Positions 1 to 11,350 of a stretch of DNA of 64,000 nt are shown here, piece by piece (the stretch's first letter is position 1; every line of letters begins with the position of its first letter). The position numbers and the translations under genes were made by a program. The stretch comes from Sacculina carcini. Its lineage: Eukaryota > Arthropoda > Thecostraca > Sacculinidae. The stretch lies in contig OU696579.1 of assembly GCA_916048095.2 (NCBI GenBank), positions 8,937,663 to 9,001,662 on the forward strand, given 5' to 3'. The notes under the pieces are model-generated. The model saw only the letters and a program-made list of their open reading frames with translations, had not been told where the DNA came from and did not search any database.

Positions 1-50
1 CGCACACACACTGTCACACAGACACACACTGTCACACACACACACGGTGT

Positions 51-85
<35 letters not shown>

Positions 86-170
86 TCACGCACACACACT
101 GTCACGCACACACACGGTGTCACGCACACACACACACACACACACACGGTGTCACACACACAGACGACAG
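1..170. repeat. CA-rich minisatellite
   Basis: The window opens inside a CA-rich tract in which runs of CACACA alternate with CTGTCACG and CGGTGTCACG units. It is cut by the window edge, so the full length is unknown. Confidence 0.9.
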
Positions 171-389
171 CACGGTGTGTTGGTCAGTAGCGGTGTGAAG
201 CGACTGACTGACTGAGTCGACCGACGCAGGCAGTGGTCAAGTGTGCCGCACCGATGAAGCTGATGTGCAGCCGAACTTGGTTCTACCAGCATTTGTCCAG
301 CTGTCACTGTGTGAATCACGACACCGCAACGCCTGCCGGGAACCTTAATTGCTGAACTTGCAATGACCTAACTCAGCTGCTCTTAATCT

Positions 390-640
390 TATTTTGGGTT
401 GGCATCTTTTTCAAATCAGCAGTCGGTTCTCGCGCCTCTTCGATTCTTGTTTGGTATAAGAAAAAGATAACAAAACGGGCGGCGTAATAACAAAACTTTT
501 CATTCAATAATCATTGATACAGCTTAAAGTTACTTCATAAGAATTGAGCAAAACGTGTTTCCAGTAAAAAACATCGCACCTCCAGGAACTAATCATCGCA
601 CCTCCAGGAACCAGGTTTGCGAACACCCTCATGCAAACAA
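390..640. mobile_element. Decayed hAT-type MITE fragment
   Basis: This stretch matches the 3' part of the MITE at 9031-9448. The shared order is a TCTCGC(G/A)CC motif, then AATAACAAAA followed by CTTTTTCATTCAAT, then ATACAGCTTAAAG, then repeated CGCACCTCC. No clean terminal inverted repeat remains. Confidence 0.5.
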
Positions 641-1617
641 CATCTGTCCTATCTGAATAGTCCTATACAAATGTGATTGGTAGCAAATGAATGTAGATGT
701 GTAATAAATTATAAACTTACGATTACGATTCGTTCCCAAGTACAATAGAAGTACGACATGCGAAGTCCACAAACGCATAGCACGTGCCTCAGTATTCTTT
801 GTTTGGACATCAGCCCAATCAATCAACAGCATCAATCAACTGATTTCATCAGTTGTTTGGACACCTGCCCAGGGCGTAGATATGATGTCATTTCACTTAC
901 AATCCAAAATTCAATACCAATATTGAGTAGGAAGCCACTATATTTGAAAGCAACAAGTATTGCTTATAACCTGTGAGTATTATGTGATTCTATTAATATG
1001 CATTACTTGACAAATATATATTGTTAGATAGTATTTAGTTTTCTTGTATGATTGTGACTCGGGGGACTCAGATATATAAGAAGTTATGTGGCTTCATGAG
1101 TCTCCAAGTCGTGTGTGTATATTGAATATTGTATATTTTTGTATATAAATTCAGTGTGATTTGTGGCTAAATATATGACGACAATGGTGACTCATATATT
1201 GTGTGTGTTTGATGTATCGATGAGGCACACAAATGAGATTTTATAAAAATCAGGACAAACTGCACGTGCAGGAAACAATTGAAAGCTATCTGAACAAGCT
1301 GTTTAGACAGCTGTGTTTAATAGCAGTGTAATGGCAGTGCTGGAAAAGATTATGTAAATTGTTGAATACCACGAGTCACTGTGTGTGTATATATATGAGA
1401 TGAGCTGAGCGACATCGTTTGAGCTGAGCGACATCGTATGAGCTGAGCGACATCGTTTGAGCTGGCGATCACTGTGGCTGTGCGGGAACGCCACAAACAC
1501 ACTTCTCTATGACCTCTCTGTGTGAGAGCGGTCGCTCTTGTCGACCTGTTCAAAGGTCGCATGTCAACTGTTCAAGCCATTGTGTTCACTTCACTAGTGG
1601 TTAAATGAAGCGTGTGT

Positions 1618-1655
<38 letters not shown>

Positions 1656-2400
1656 TCGTGTGTGCTTGCGTGTTTGTGCGTGTTTGTGCGGTCTTGTGGT
1701 GACCGGTCTTCTGGACCGGTGTTGTCTGGTGTACAGGTGGGCTAGCTTGTATCTTTCGTATTAATAATCACAATATAGTAATCTTGTTAATTATCATCTT
1801 CAGTTGTATTTTCACGCGTCATCACTTGTATCAGTGCAGAGTACAGTAATACTGTAATATGCAAATATCTGCGAGTGTAGTTGAATCGTATTTTAGGGCT
1901 GTTGAATATTGTGTGAAAAATATTGTGTGAACAATGTGTTTGAATGGGGAGGATCTCTCCGGGCTGTATGGTGTTTGTTATACCGACAAACCTTGTAGCG
2001 TTTGTGTTGTTTCGTGTGCGTTGTATGTACCTAGAATTGTACTCAGTGAATGTGACCGTTGGCATGGCTACGGTGCGGTTGTGTCGTAGCGTCTCTGCTA
2101 TGCTGATTGCGATTGTATTGCGTGTTCAGTGTCTGTATGTACAGACGTTTGATATTTCATTACTGATCAGCAGTCCACAGAGCAAGTACAATCGGCCTGG
2201 CTGTTCGTTTGATGAGCTTGTGTTGCTCGCCAGAGCCGTATCAACCGCCACCCGTACCCCCCGGCCGGGGGGGCCCCCGAGGTTGAGGGGCCCCGTTGCC
2301 TCACGTATGACATTAAAATTTATCATATTATGTATAGCCTTTACCTTTTTGCTCAGATGTTTTCACCTGAGCTTGTATTATGTGATTATGTCTAATAAAT
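641..2400. other. Gene-poor AT-rich stretch
   Basis: I see no supported gene here. It holds three tandem copies of a 21-bp unit (GAGCTGAGCGACATCGTTT-like) at about 1397-1460 and a GT dinucleotide run at 1617-1655. It ends in a G/C-homopolymer patch near 2255-2300 (a C-run next to a long G-run and its complement). Open frames across it are short and show no family resemblance. Confidence 0.6.
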
Positions 2401-2424
2401 AAATTCATTATTTGATGGTTTATT

Positions 2425-2660
2425 CATAATGGGGGCCCCAAGTGTTGCCTTCGGGGGGGGGGGGGGGGGGCTCATAAGTCCTCGCAACGGCTCTGTTGCT
2501 CGCTCTGTGGCAAGATTGAGTTGACCAATATACTTGTGTTGTGGAACCAGTGGCGGTGCCAGGATTTTTCCGGTGGGGGGGGGGGGGGGGGCTGAGGAAA
2601 ATGTTGAGGGGGCTTGACGAAGCATGAAGAACTACACTCGAACGCTGACTACATATTATA
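2425..2660. mobile_element. G-run dispersed repeat and adjacent hAT-like MITE end
   Basis: A GGGGGCCCCAAGTGTTGCCT motif followed by a poly-G run and then CCTCGCAACGGCTCTG is repeated almost exactly at 53031-53090, so it is a dispersed element. Just downstream, CAGTGGCGGTGCCAGGATTT (about 2550) followed by another G-run resembles the terminal repeat of hAT-type MITEs. Boundaries are uncertain. Confidence 0.55.
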
Positions 2661-4055
2661 ATAAGGGACTGGGGCACACTGATTGAGTCCTCGAACTTGA
2701 ATCATAATGAATCTACAAGTCAAAGTCGGCTAAATGTAACCTCTACCCTGCCAACTCTTGCGACAGCGAACCAGCAAGTCATTCATCCACATCTGCAGCA
2801 CGCCCGAGCTACGATTTGATGTCATTTACTGTGTGTTACTGTGTCACACTGTGGTTCCACTGAATTTTCACACAGAGCTGACCAAATAGATGACACTACG
2901 TTCCAGTCCTATCATGTTTCTTTGTCTTTGTACATTGTACATTGTGCGTTGATCAACTTCTCTCATGATAAAGTATAGATGGCCGATATTCTGTCTGTTA
3001 GGCCAATACACGCAGTAGCAGTATTCAGCACTGTTGAACGGCTGTCTGTTACACTGTTACACTGTTACATTTGCAGCATTGTAAGAGCTGTAAGGTTGAG
3101 GGGTGTCAAAACTAAATTGCAAATGGGTATGAAGGCAGCGTGCTTGTGTAGATGGCGTGAAGCTGCGTGTACATGTGTGTCTGTGCTCTGTTGCGGCAAG
3201 AATTATGCGAGATTGCAAATGTTGGTGTTCAGTGTCTGCATCGCATGTGTATGCAATTGTGTCCTTGTTTTGTGCTCGGAGTTTGTTGGAAAGTGGCGTG
3301 TCGGGTGTGGTTGTTGGGTGGTGGTGGTGTATTATTATGGCGCGCGTGGAACAGCAGCTCCCTGTCCCTTAATACACAGGCTCGACTGATTTGCAAGTCG
3401 TTTTTGCACTATGTGAAGAATCGGATGTGCAAGCAAAACTTCAAACGAGCAATTAGGCAAATTTATATTTTGTTATTGATGTAAAAAGCTATGTACCTCG
3501 TGATTTTCTTTGTATTAAACATCTCCGGAACACTTGATTATTGTATAATTTCGCAATGAAACACTTCCGACTGATATTCATTCATAAACATTGAGATTGT
3601 TCAATAAAACACTGTTTCATTGGGTTTTAGTTTTTAAGTAATAATACACAACAAGTGGCTGATACAAACCTGAATACACATTGTATTTTGAAAGCATACT
3701 AACGCACGAATGTTAATGTGTATATTCAGAATTATGCGAGTTAATATATGCACGATCTGAAGAAATTATTATTTGGTTTGATGAAGCTATCTCTTCAATC
3801 ATCGTATCTGTTTTTCTCAGTTTTCTGTTTATGCAGGCTTCAAATTATGTAGCATGTAATTTTCATGCGAGGTTGAACTTTCAGGAGACGTCTTTCGGTC
3901 TTATAGTTTCTGGTGAAATACAGTTATGACGCACACAAATCGCTAATGCCGATATAATTCATCGTTCACATAGTGAAGTATAGTGACACTATTAGTATGT
4001 GGTCAGCATGGAACCCAGCAATGATGTAAGTGTCACGCTTGAGTCAATATCACCC
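2661..4055. other. Intergenic, nothing recognised
   Basis: AT-rich sequence with no supported coding region. A plus-strand open frame at 2979-3389 has skewed composition (C, V and W rich) produced by GT-rich DNA and resembles no family. Confidence 0.5.
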
Positions 4056-4482
4056 GGCTCACAGCCGGATTTAGACATGCGGATGTCACTGGGCAATCTA
4101 TGTGTGGAGGCCTACCCTGCTTGAAAAATTATCTAGAAATATGTTAAATATGTGTAACTACAAAACGTCCCTTCTGATTTTTATCAACCAACAATGCATT
4201 CAAAAATAGATAGGAGGTAATTGTAGGGGTAACTGTAAACATAGCCTACATTTCTAATAATATCACGATTTGTACTTTGGGCTTACTGTAGTTTTCCGTG
4301 AAGAAAAATAAATCATAAATATCCATAATTCTGTTTTATTCCGGACTAAAAAACGTTTATTCCTTATATATTTACTGAAATTATTCAAGCATGGGTCCAT
4401 TTTTTGAAGTCCCCTAAAATGTGGAGGCCCCTGGGCAGGTGCCCTCTTTGCCCCCCGCCTAAGTCCGGTTCTGCACCGGCTA
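4056..4482. mobile_element. Putative hAT-type MITE
   Basis: The left end reads CAGCCGGATTTAGAC and the right end reads CCTAAGTCCGGTTCTG. These are imperfect inverted repeats of the kind that bound hAT MITEs. The interior is non-coding and AT-rich, with GTGGAGGCC repeated near both ends. I did not find a clean 8-bp target duplication. Confidence 0.45.
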
Positions 4483-4840
4483 CTACCAGGCTAGATGCTA
4501 GCAGTGTCACTAACTCATCCAAGTGCACAGTGGATAAGCATTAAGCATTTGTGATTTTTGTTTCTACAACTGTACTTCTCCAGAAAACGGTACGGGACTG
4601 AATAACGTCCATAGGTAAAATTTCAGTACAAACTGCATAAACCGAAGCTGGTCCTGCAAAAACAAATTACAACGCCAAGGAGGGAAGACTCGCAGAAATC
4701 GTGCACACTGAAAGTTTACTACTTCTGTCCTCAAAATGACAGAAAATATTCATATTACCTGCGAAATGTATCTGCTATATTACAACTTGTCATCGAAAGT
4801 AAATGCCTCAAATAGCATAATTTATTGAATTTGTTTGGTT

Positions 4841-5284
4841 TTAGTGTTGTGATGTCCAGCGGTCGAGTAGCTTGAATCCCGGATGACTGGAATGGTGAGC
4901 AGCGTCAGCCACTAATTCGGCTTGTTCTCGACTGTGATGCTGGCTGTTGCAATCAATGATTATCTTTGTATTGTCTGTGTTCTGGTGAAATGAATGATCA
5001 CAGTCAGTTTTTCCTCTCGATTCCCACACTTCTTTCTCAATGAATTCTTTCAGTGAGCACGCACGGACATCAGTGCGCTCCAGGCCTGTTGAAGTGGTGT
5101 CGATGTCATTGAATCTTGGAGTGCTGTTGTCAACAGACTGACATCGCCTGGGAAGCTGGCTGGTCTCGGTGAGACGAAGTTCTCCAGTCCATCGCAGCCA
5201 CCTCTGGCGGGAACATGACATACCCTCTCTTCCTGGCTCTCCGACGATACTTTCAACGTTTATCGGTGAGCCCAGTGTTGACAT
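4841..5284 (-). CDS. Hypothetical protein, 147 aa
   Basis: An ATG-initiated minus-strand frame of 147 aa. It is hydrophilic, rich in S, T, H, R and E, with no membrane segment, signal peptide or recognisable motif. Its composition is balanced rather than repeat-driven, which is why I keep it. It lies about 670 bp downstream, on the same strand, of the membrane-protein frame at 5951-6343. The two could be parts of one transcript, but the upstream frame ends in its own stop and I see no convincing donor/acceptor pair joining them. An AAAG lies just before the ATG and could be an acceptor, which would make this an internal or 3' exon. Function unknown. Confidence 0.3.
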   Translation of the reverse strand: MSTLGSPINVESIVGEPGREGMSCSRQRWLRWTGELRLTETSQLPRRCQSVDNSTPRFNDIDTTSTGLERTDVRACSLKEFIEKEVWESRGKTDCDHSFHQNTDNTKIIIDCNSQHHSREQAELVADAAHHSSHPGFKLLDRWTSQH

Positions 5285-5950
5285 AGCTTTGCGGGATATC
5301 TGTGAACACCGAGTTAATCACGAATGAGAGCATTTCTGTGTACTGATCGTTCAATACAACAAACGGCAGTTAGCGGTTACGCATACGCAACTCGCTCCAA
5401 GCGACAATCATAATAAAATATTGACCATGTTGTTATCATCAATATTTCATGCATATCTCACCAAAGCGAGGTTGATGATTTTTAGCTGCACCTCTTCATA
5501 ATTATGTATAATCGCATCGATTGTTTGAATTGTTTGAAAAACTATTTTATACTACTCCCATTTTCCAAGATGTTCAAGAAATTTTAAGAAAATACATGCT
5601 AAAATAATTTAATGTTGCAAAAATACAATTACAGCTAATCAGCCGCCGATTCAAAATTATACTTCATTCTATGTATATTATATACTGTAGGCACCACGCG
5701 CCCGGCGCAAGGAATATTATGACCACGCGTGACCTGTGAGGTCAACGGCCTGTAGTTTAGCGCGCGTGCTTGTGTGTGTGTGTGTGTGTAAGCTCAACCA
5801 GTGCCTTCTGTTAGCGCCTCATTCGTGTGTCAAAAGTGGTGGCGATAATACACGGCTAGTGTTCCTGCCGTATTTGCGTTCGCCACAATACTCCCTTGAT
5901 CGTTTCCGGCGTTTGTTTTTTGGGATTTATTTTCATGTTCAATGCTTTAT

Positions 5951-6343
5951 CTAGTGTTTGTTGATATTGCATGGTTGCAACCGTGACAATATTTTGCTTG
6001 TGAAAGAACGTTGATCAGACAGCATTGACAATCTGTCTGCTGATCTTATATTTTCGCTTGACATCGCTTCATCGCCAACACTGGCACCTTCACTACTCAC
6101 ATTGTTGGTGAGAGGTTCCTGGAGTCCACTTTCTGTTGTCTTGAAGGCCGGCATATACGGTTCCAGCATGCGTATCTTGCCCCAGCGATTGATGAACAGC
6201 AGAATGGCACACAACCATAATAACAACACGAACAAGACAAGACCCGCCTCTTCAGCAGACACCCACGCTAAATCCTCTTCTCCTTCAACCTCGTACGATC
6301 CTCCTGGTGCAAGCAAAGCATGTATTAGGCGCGGCGGTTTCAT
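5951..6343 (-). CDS. Small single-pass membrane protein, 130 aa (unrecognised)
   Basis: This minus-strand frame starts at the ATG of MKPPRLIHALL and ends about 130 aa later. An acidic stretch (EVEGEEDL, about residues 20-27) precedes a strong hydrophobic helix (GLVLFVLLLWLCAILLFI, about residues 34-51). A basic motif INRWGKIRML and an S/T/E-rich tail of about 70 aa follow. Acidic outside, basic inside suggests a type I/III topology with the serine-rich tail in the cytosol. A good acceptor (TTTCGTGCAG) lies at 6363, just upstream of the ATG, so this may be the last exon of a spliced gene whose 5' part I could not place. I do not recognise the family. Confidence 0.5.
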   Translation of the reverse strand: MKPPRLIHALLAPGGSYEVEGEEDLAWVSAEEAGLVLFVLLLWLCAILLFINRWGKIRMLEPYMPAFKTTESGLQEPLTNNVSSEGASVGDEAMSSENIRSADRLSMLSDQRSFTSKILSRLQPCNINKH

Positions 6344-6409
6344 GCACCAGCAGGTTTCAGTTCTGCACGAAATGAGATAAGATGGAATATTCGGGGAATG
6401 ATATGGCAA

Positions 6410-7360
6410 AATACCTTCATATCATTATTATTATTATTAATTATAGAGAAATCCAGTAGCATGTATCATTTTTAGCATAGCCGCGTGTAAGTTAAAAAAA
6501 AACAAGGTTCAGAATGAAGACATTCATAACAAGATCTAGTCATCTCTATTCAAACGGATATGAACGGAAATGAGCAATATCCTTTCAATAACATACATTT
6601 CTGTCACCGAATATAGCAACACAAACAAGACCCCTGTGAAAAATCCTCCGCGCACACCACTTAAACATCAGTGAATCTTGTTGAGGAATTTTTCACTCAA
6701 TATTTTATTTATTTCCACTTTTACTCTGAAGAACTCTTGAAAGCTTTAGCACGCTTTAAATGAAAAAAAAATTGAAATGAAAATCTGCAAGACACTGTGA
6801 TCATTGTCCCGTTCCCAATATCTACTTCAGTCAGTGGCAATGCAGTATCGAACCTGGTGTTGTGAGTGTGATGCATGGAGGGCCTGGCCCGACGGTGTAG
6901 TCCTCGTGCACGATATTTCTCTCATTCGTCGAGTATTGGCGGTCGATTTGAACGCGTTCTCTTGATGATTCGATCATGATGACCATTGCTGGCATACCAA
7001 ATTTGCTGTTATATTACTCGGAAAAATTTCGCTTTGTGCTATTTACTGCGTTTGAAGTTGCGTGTTTGGAAATTTTGGCAAAATTGAGTGCAACTGAGTG
7101 ATGTTGATTAGCACTGTTCTTGTGATAAAACTTGTTAAGACATCTTGAAGTTCATAGACTGGGCTTAGTATTTTTAGATACTGTATGTCTGGAAACGTGG
7201 CTTCAAATGGTGATTTCGAGACGAGATTTAATTAAGAATGTAATTCGGAGTAGAAGAAATCACCGTGAACACCGGTGTTGATAGTATCTAGTGGCAGTAA
7301 TGACAGAATCGACACGGCTAAATCGACATTAAGCGAGCTTGTATGTTTTTTGCTATTATG
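6410..7360. other. Intergenic, nothing recognised
   Basis: AT-rich DNA with a short ATT trinucleotide run at 6424-6440. I see no supported gene or repeat boundary. Confidence 0.5.
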
Positions 7361-7363
7361 CTT

Positions 7364-7705
7364 TCGGACTCCGTGGTGCAGTTGTAAGCACACCCGCCTC
7401 ACAAGCGGGAGGTCCGTGGTTCGAAACCCAGAGGAGCAGAATTTCATTGGGCGAATTCTACAATCCCACAGCCCCTGTCCACCCAGCAGTAAATGGTACC
7501 AGATATCAGTCATGTGTTGTGTCATGCATTCTGGGGAGACGGCCCTCTCTAATACGTCCTACGTCCTTGTGGCGTCATAGCGTGGAGAGGGTCGGTTCTG
7601 CGGTGGCAGCGAGCTGCACGGGACACACCTGTTGTGTTCATATGCTTCGGCTTCTTCCCGTGTAGCCGCTTTCACTTAGGCATTTAACCTTTTAACCTTT
7701 ATTAA
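7364..7705 (+). mobile_element. tRNA-derived SINE (copy 1, full length)
   Basis: The 5' end is a tRNA-like head. It has a polymerase III A box (GTGGTGCAGTTG) and an exact B-box consensus (GGTTCGAAACC), and the anticodon-loop position reads CAC. An unrelated body follows (CAGCAGTAAATGGTACC, then GTGGCGTCATAGCGTGGAG, then a CTTCTTCCCGTGTAG motif), ending in a tail of TTAACCTTT units. A second near-complete copy lies at 32312-32645 and 3' fragments at 20847-20985 and 51196-51250. This shows a dispersed family rather than a functional tRNA gene. Confidence 0.88.
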
Positions 7706-9030
7706 AGGAACATATTTTATGAGATTCTCACTCATCAAGCGTGTGAAAAATTGCGCAAAAACTGTGCTTTCGTAATTGCATATTTAAGAAAAATGCACTT
7801 TTAAAAATTTCCGCCCATTTACAACAGCATTAGATATGATATCCCGTTGGGGCAGAATCAAGGCACGTAATCAACTTGAGCATGATTGCTGACATGACAC
7901 GTTGTGAGAAGATGACGTGCGTTTGTGAGAGTCAAATAGCCAGAAATAAGTGGTAGCTATCTGAAGTGCTTGACATACCCTGATAGCCAACAGCGGCAAC
8001 CCATCAAACGAAGCGATTGATAAGCAATATATGTAAACAAATTGCTGAAAGTCAATTAGACTCTAACTGAACATTCTCGTACACAATCAGGGTCGTCTTG
8101 TATGCCATAATTTAGGCTCGTCCTGTCACTGCACCACATATAATATGATAGAATAATGGGTGATAGACATGATATACAAAGTATACATAAAGTAGATATA
8201 ATAAAGTATATATAAAGTAGATATTATAATAACCTCATACATTTACCTTTAAATTTCCCACAATGCAAACTTGGATTTACATTTACACTAAATGCGCATT
8301 TAAAAGATAATTTAGAGTATTAAGTTATTCATTTAATTTGTATTAAAATCAACAGTGTTTGTTTACGCTGGTCACCAAGCTCACCTTTGATGATGACAAT
8401 CTGCAAGGATGCGCGCAATGATTCAGGGAGGCGCTTGAAGGCGGAATATATTGACAATGAATGAGCACGAGATCGTGTGGCAGACCGTTGCAAATGACTG
8501 AGCTAATCATGAAGAAGCACACAGTGAGAGCAGAGGCCAAACAATACTTCAGTCACGCGCCATACCAACTTACCCAACTTAGCCACTGCTCACCTGCACA
8601 CTGCCTCTACCACTCGATCACACACACACACACACACACACATGCGCATGCACAAATGCCAACACACAATGCACACACACAGCAAACACATGGACAGCGC
8701 TGTCAAGGCGCTAGCTTAACTCAATTACCTGTCTGTTATTTTACTCTGCATTCAACCTGTGGCGCTGCTTCCCATCTGAACAAATCAAGCGTAATGAACA
8801 ATCAGCTGGAACCATAGAGGAAAAGCACGTCTGGTTTGCCATTGATTATATCGACCTGTATAGGCGATGTAGCGCACATGCACAAATTGACTGGTAAAGC
8901 CCACATTTGCCGGTAGTGCCCCAGTATTAACTGTAGGTACTGTCACAAATACAAGTTGGAAAAAAACAACACAACACAATGCTCATTTCACAATGCACAA
9001 TGCACAATTCAACAACACAATGCTCTGCAT
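7706..9030. other. Intergenic, microsatellites only
   Basis: AT-rich DNA with a short CA run at 8620-8645 followed by other CA-rich sequence to about 8690. The open frame at 8461-8817 crosses this run and is repeat-driven. Short direct repeats of CACAATGC occur near 8970-9025. No gene is supported. Confidence 0.5.
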
Positions 9031-9448
9031 CAGTGGTTCTTAACCTTTTCAGTGTTCAAATTCAAATTCTAACTCTAAGATGTATTTGATATATATGTAT
9101 ATATGTATATATTTCAAATTGATATATATGTATGATGCAGATATATTTTTATATGTATTATGTCGATGTATTGGCAGCCTTTTCAAATAAGAAATCAGTT
9201 TTCGCACCCCTTGGATTTTTATAGCTATATAAAGTAGATAAAAATACAAACAAGGTAATAACAAAAACTTTTTCATTCAATATTCGTTCATACAGCTTAA
9301 AGATCCTGTGAGAAATATCTGTTTTAGAGAAGTTTATAAAAGCATAGGCGAAAACGTTTTTCTTTGATTTTCAGAGGACTCCTCGCACCCCCTAGAAAAT
9401 TGTCTCGCACCTCCTAGGCATGCGAGCACCCCCGGTTAAGAACCCCTG
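9031..9448. mobile_element. hAT-type MITE (about 418 bp)
   Basis: It begins CAGTGGTTCTTAACC and ends GGTTAAGAACCCCTG, an almost perfect terminal inverted repeat of the hAT kind. The interior is AT-rich and non-coding, with TATATATGTATATATG runs near 9090-9160. The flanks CTCTGCAT and CTCAATAT agree at five of eight positions, consistent with a decayed 8-bp target duplication. Confidence 0.8.
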
Positions 9449-10335
9449 CTCAATATAATGATGTTTATGCGAATTTTTAAGAACTCCACTGTGTAATATA
9501 ATATAAACTGAGAATATATCCTGCCATAGTTTTTAAATTTTTACTAAAACCTGTAAAAATTATGTGTGCAGCATTATGCTGTTGTTTGGCAAATTCATGC
9601 ATATGGAACTAAGAAGAGGAGCGAAGTTTGGTGAACGTCAATTTGTCTCTGTTGTGAGAAATATGCTTAATGTTTGTATGTTTATGTTTAATAAGTCCTT
9701 TATCAGTTGTCTCACTTCTTTCCTCTGTCTTGACCTGAGTGACGCAACTCCTTGCCGGTTGCCGATTGGCTGGTCGGTATGTAATCGCGAGTAGACCAAC
9801 CAATCGTCATTCGGGTCTGACAATTGTATAAACGTCATGTGGCAAGTCAACAGCGGTCGCCTAGTGAACTTGATCGTAAGAGTCTTCGTTTCGTCAGGGG
9901 CGTGCATAGTGCGGTCTTAGAGTGGAATGCGCCGTGCTACCTCGGGCAACTTACCATCGACGTGACTACGAGGTCGAGGACCGCCCCGAAGACAATTTTT
10001 CGGCAAGCTAAAAGGTTAGTCGCTCGGACCAATAATCCATTACATCATCCCGTTTCTCACACTATCTAGTCAAGTTTCTGTCTAGTTGTGAAGCCAGCTT
10101 CACTGGTTGATTTCGGATATAGACCTGTTAGAGGCAGAGTCATTTTGAGGCCTAATTCTCATACTCTCTCTTTGCCGTCCTAGTCCGGAAAGCAGCATAG
10201 GCGCACACAAGTTTAACTAGTGCTGGAGCTAAAATTTGAAATTCGAGAAAAAATCCTACATAGGGCGCTGTATAAATAATATAAATATATAATATAATCT
10301 GTATAAATTGTCAATAAATATGAACATGTTGGTCT
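9449..10335. other. Intergenic, no clear gene
   Basis: A moderately GC-rich patch at about 9840-10020 contains a short open frame (81 codons) with no family resemblance. The rest is AT-rich. Nothing firm can be called. Confidence 0.45.
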
Positions 10336-10339
10336 TGTC

Positions 10340-10434
10340 ACCTAGCCTAACCTAACCTAACCAACCTAAACTAACCTAACCAAACCTAAGCAGCCCACCT
10401 AACCTAACCTAACCAAACCTAACCTACGTTAATC
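10340..10434. repeat. Interstitial telomere-like (CCTAA)n tract
   Basis: About 95 bp made mostly of CCTAA units, some with an extra A or C, interrupted once by AGCAGCCCA. TTAGG is the ancestral arthropod telomere unit. At this length and with these interruptions it is an internal relic, not a chromosome end. Confidence 0.8.
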
Positions 10435-11165
10435 GCGAGGAGCGGCTTATTATCACAGGCTCTGCTTAGCGCATTTCCTGCACTCTCGCTTTTTGTCTCA
10501 AACGGCCAGTTTCAGAGACCTCTAGCGGATTGTCTCAAAGGGACATTTTTAGCTCCGGTATGGTCTTCGCGCGCCTATGGCACGGGTCGAATTATGTAGA
10601 GGTTGAGAGCGGCCGTGAAGTCTGTATCAAAATGCCATTGTCGCTAAGTGGGTAGTCTCCGTTGATTTCGACTGTTCTGTCAATTAAGTTTAACGCCCAT
10701 TCGGTCAATGCGATCTCAATGTTCCGCGACATTCGTTGAGGTACAGTATATTCGCTGAACGCCCAGTGTCGATATTACGAGAGATGGATGTGGCCGCGCC
10801 CTGTGGCTGCATATTCCGGCCACTGCGCAGGCTGGGCGCGCAACAGGCACCGGAAACTCAGCATGAACTGTCGTGTCGTTCGCTACCATTTGTTACAACC
10901 TATGCGCCAAGCCATCCACACATGTTGGTGCCCCAAAAATGAGTGCAGCAGTGCAGGTCAACATAATATCTAATCATACCAAAATTAGCAGCAGGGTTAA
11001 TTTTTTTAAGGAACTGTTGCGCATTTTCTTTGAGAAAAAGATTTTCATGGTAGATGAAGGAAAGAGAAGACAGGAGACAGAAGAGAATGAGAGAAAAATG
11101 AGGCTAGACACGGCAATTTGCAACGATGATTGTCAATTACCATACTGTCAGTGTTTTTTTATAGT
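10435..11165. other. Intergenic, nothing recognised
   Basis: Short open frames only. One at 10873-11181 encodes a lysine/glutamate-rich stretch from purine-rich DNA. No motif or exon structure stands out. Confidence 0.45.
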
Positions 11166-11350
11166 TCGGGTAGAGGGATAGGACAGGAGACAGCTGCATT
11201 AATCCAAGGGGTGCCAACCCTGTTTGATTATCGCTCCCCCCTTGGTGTGGCAGTACAGGGAGGGAAGAAGCACAGGGGTCCGTTTTTAGTCGCCTCTTAC
11301 ACGACACGCAGCGGGTACGACGGCAGCATTCTTATCCCCTGACCGCAGGG
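11166..11350 (+). mobile_element. Dispersed repeat with a TTTTAGTCGCCTCTTAC motif
   Basis: The block contains TTTTAGTCGCCTCTTAC, CGACACGCAGCGGGTAC and ATTCTTATCCCCTGACC in order. I remember this motif order as a widespread interspersed repeat in invertebrate genomes. Only one copy lies in this window, so its boundaries and class cannot be shown here. Confidence 0.4.

Noticed and set aside
7364-7440. tRNA gene (anticodon CAC) and a second at 32312 (CAT)
   Set aside because: Both heads are fused to the same SINE body and tail, so they are retroposon promoters rather than tRNA genes.
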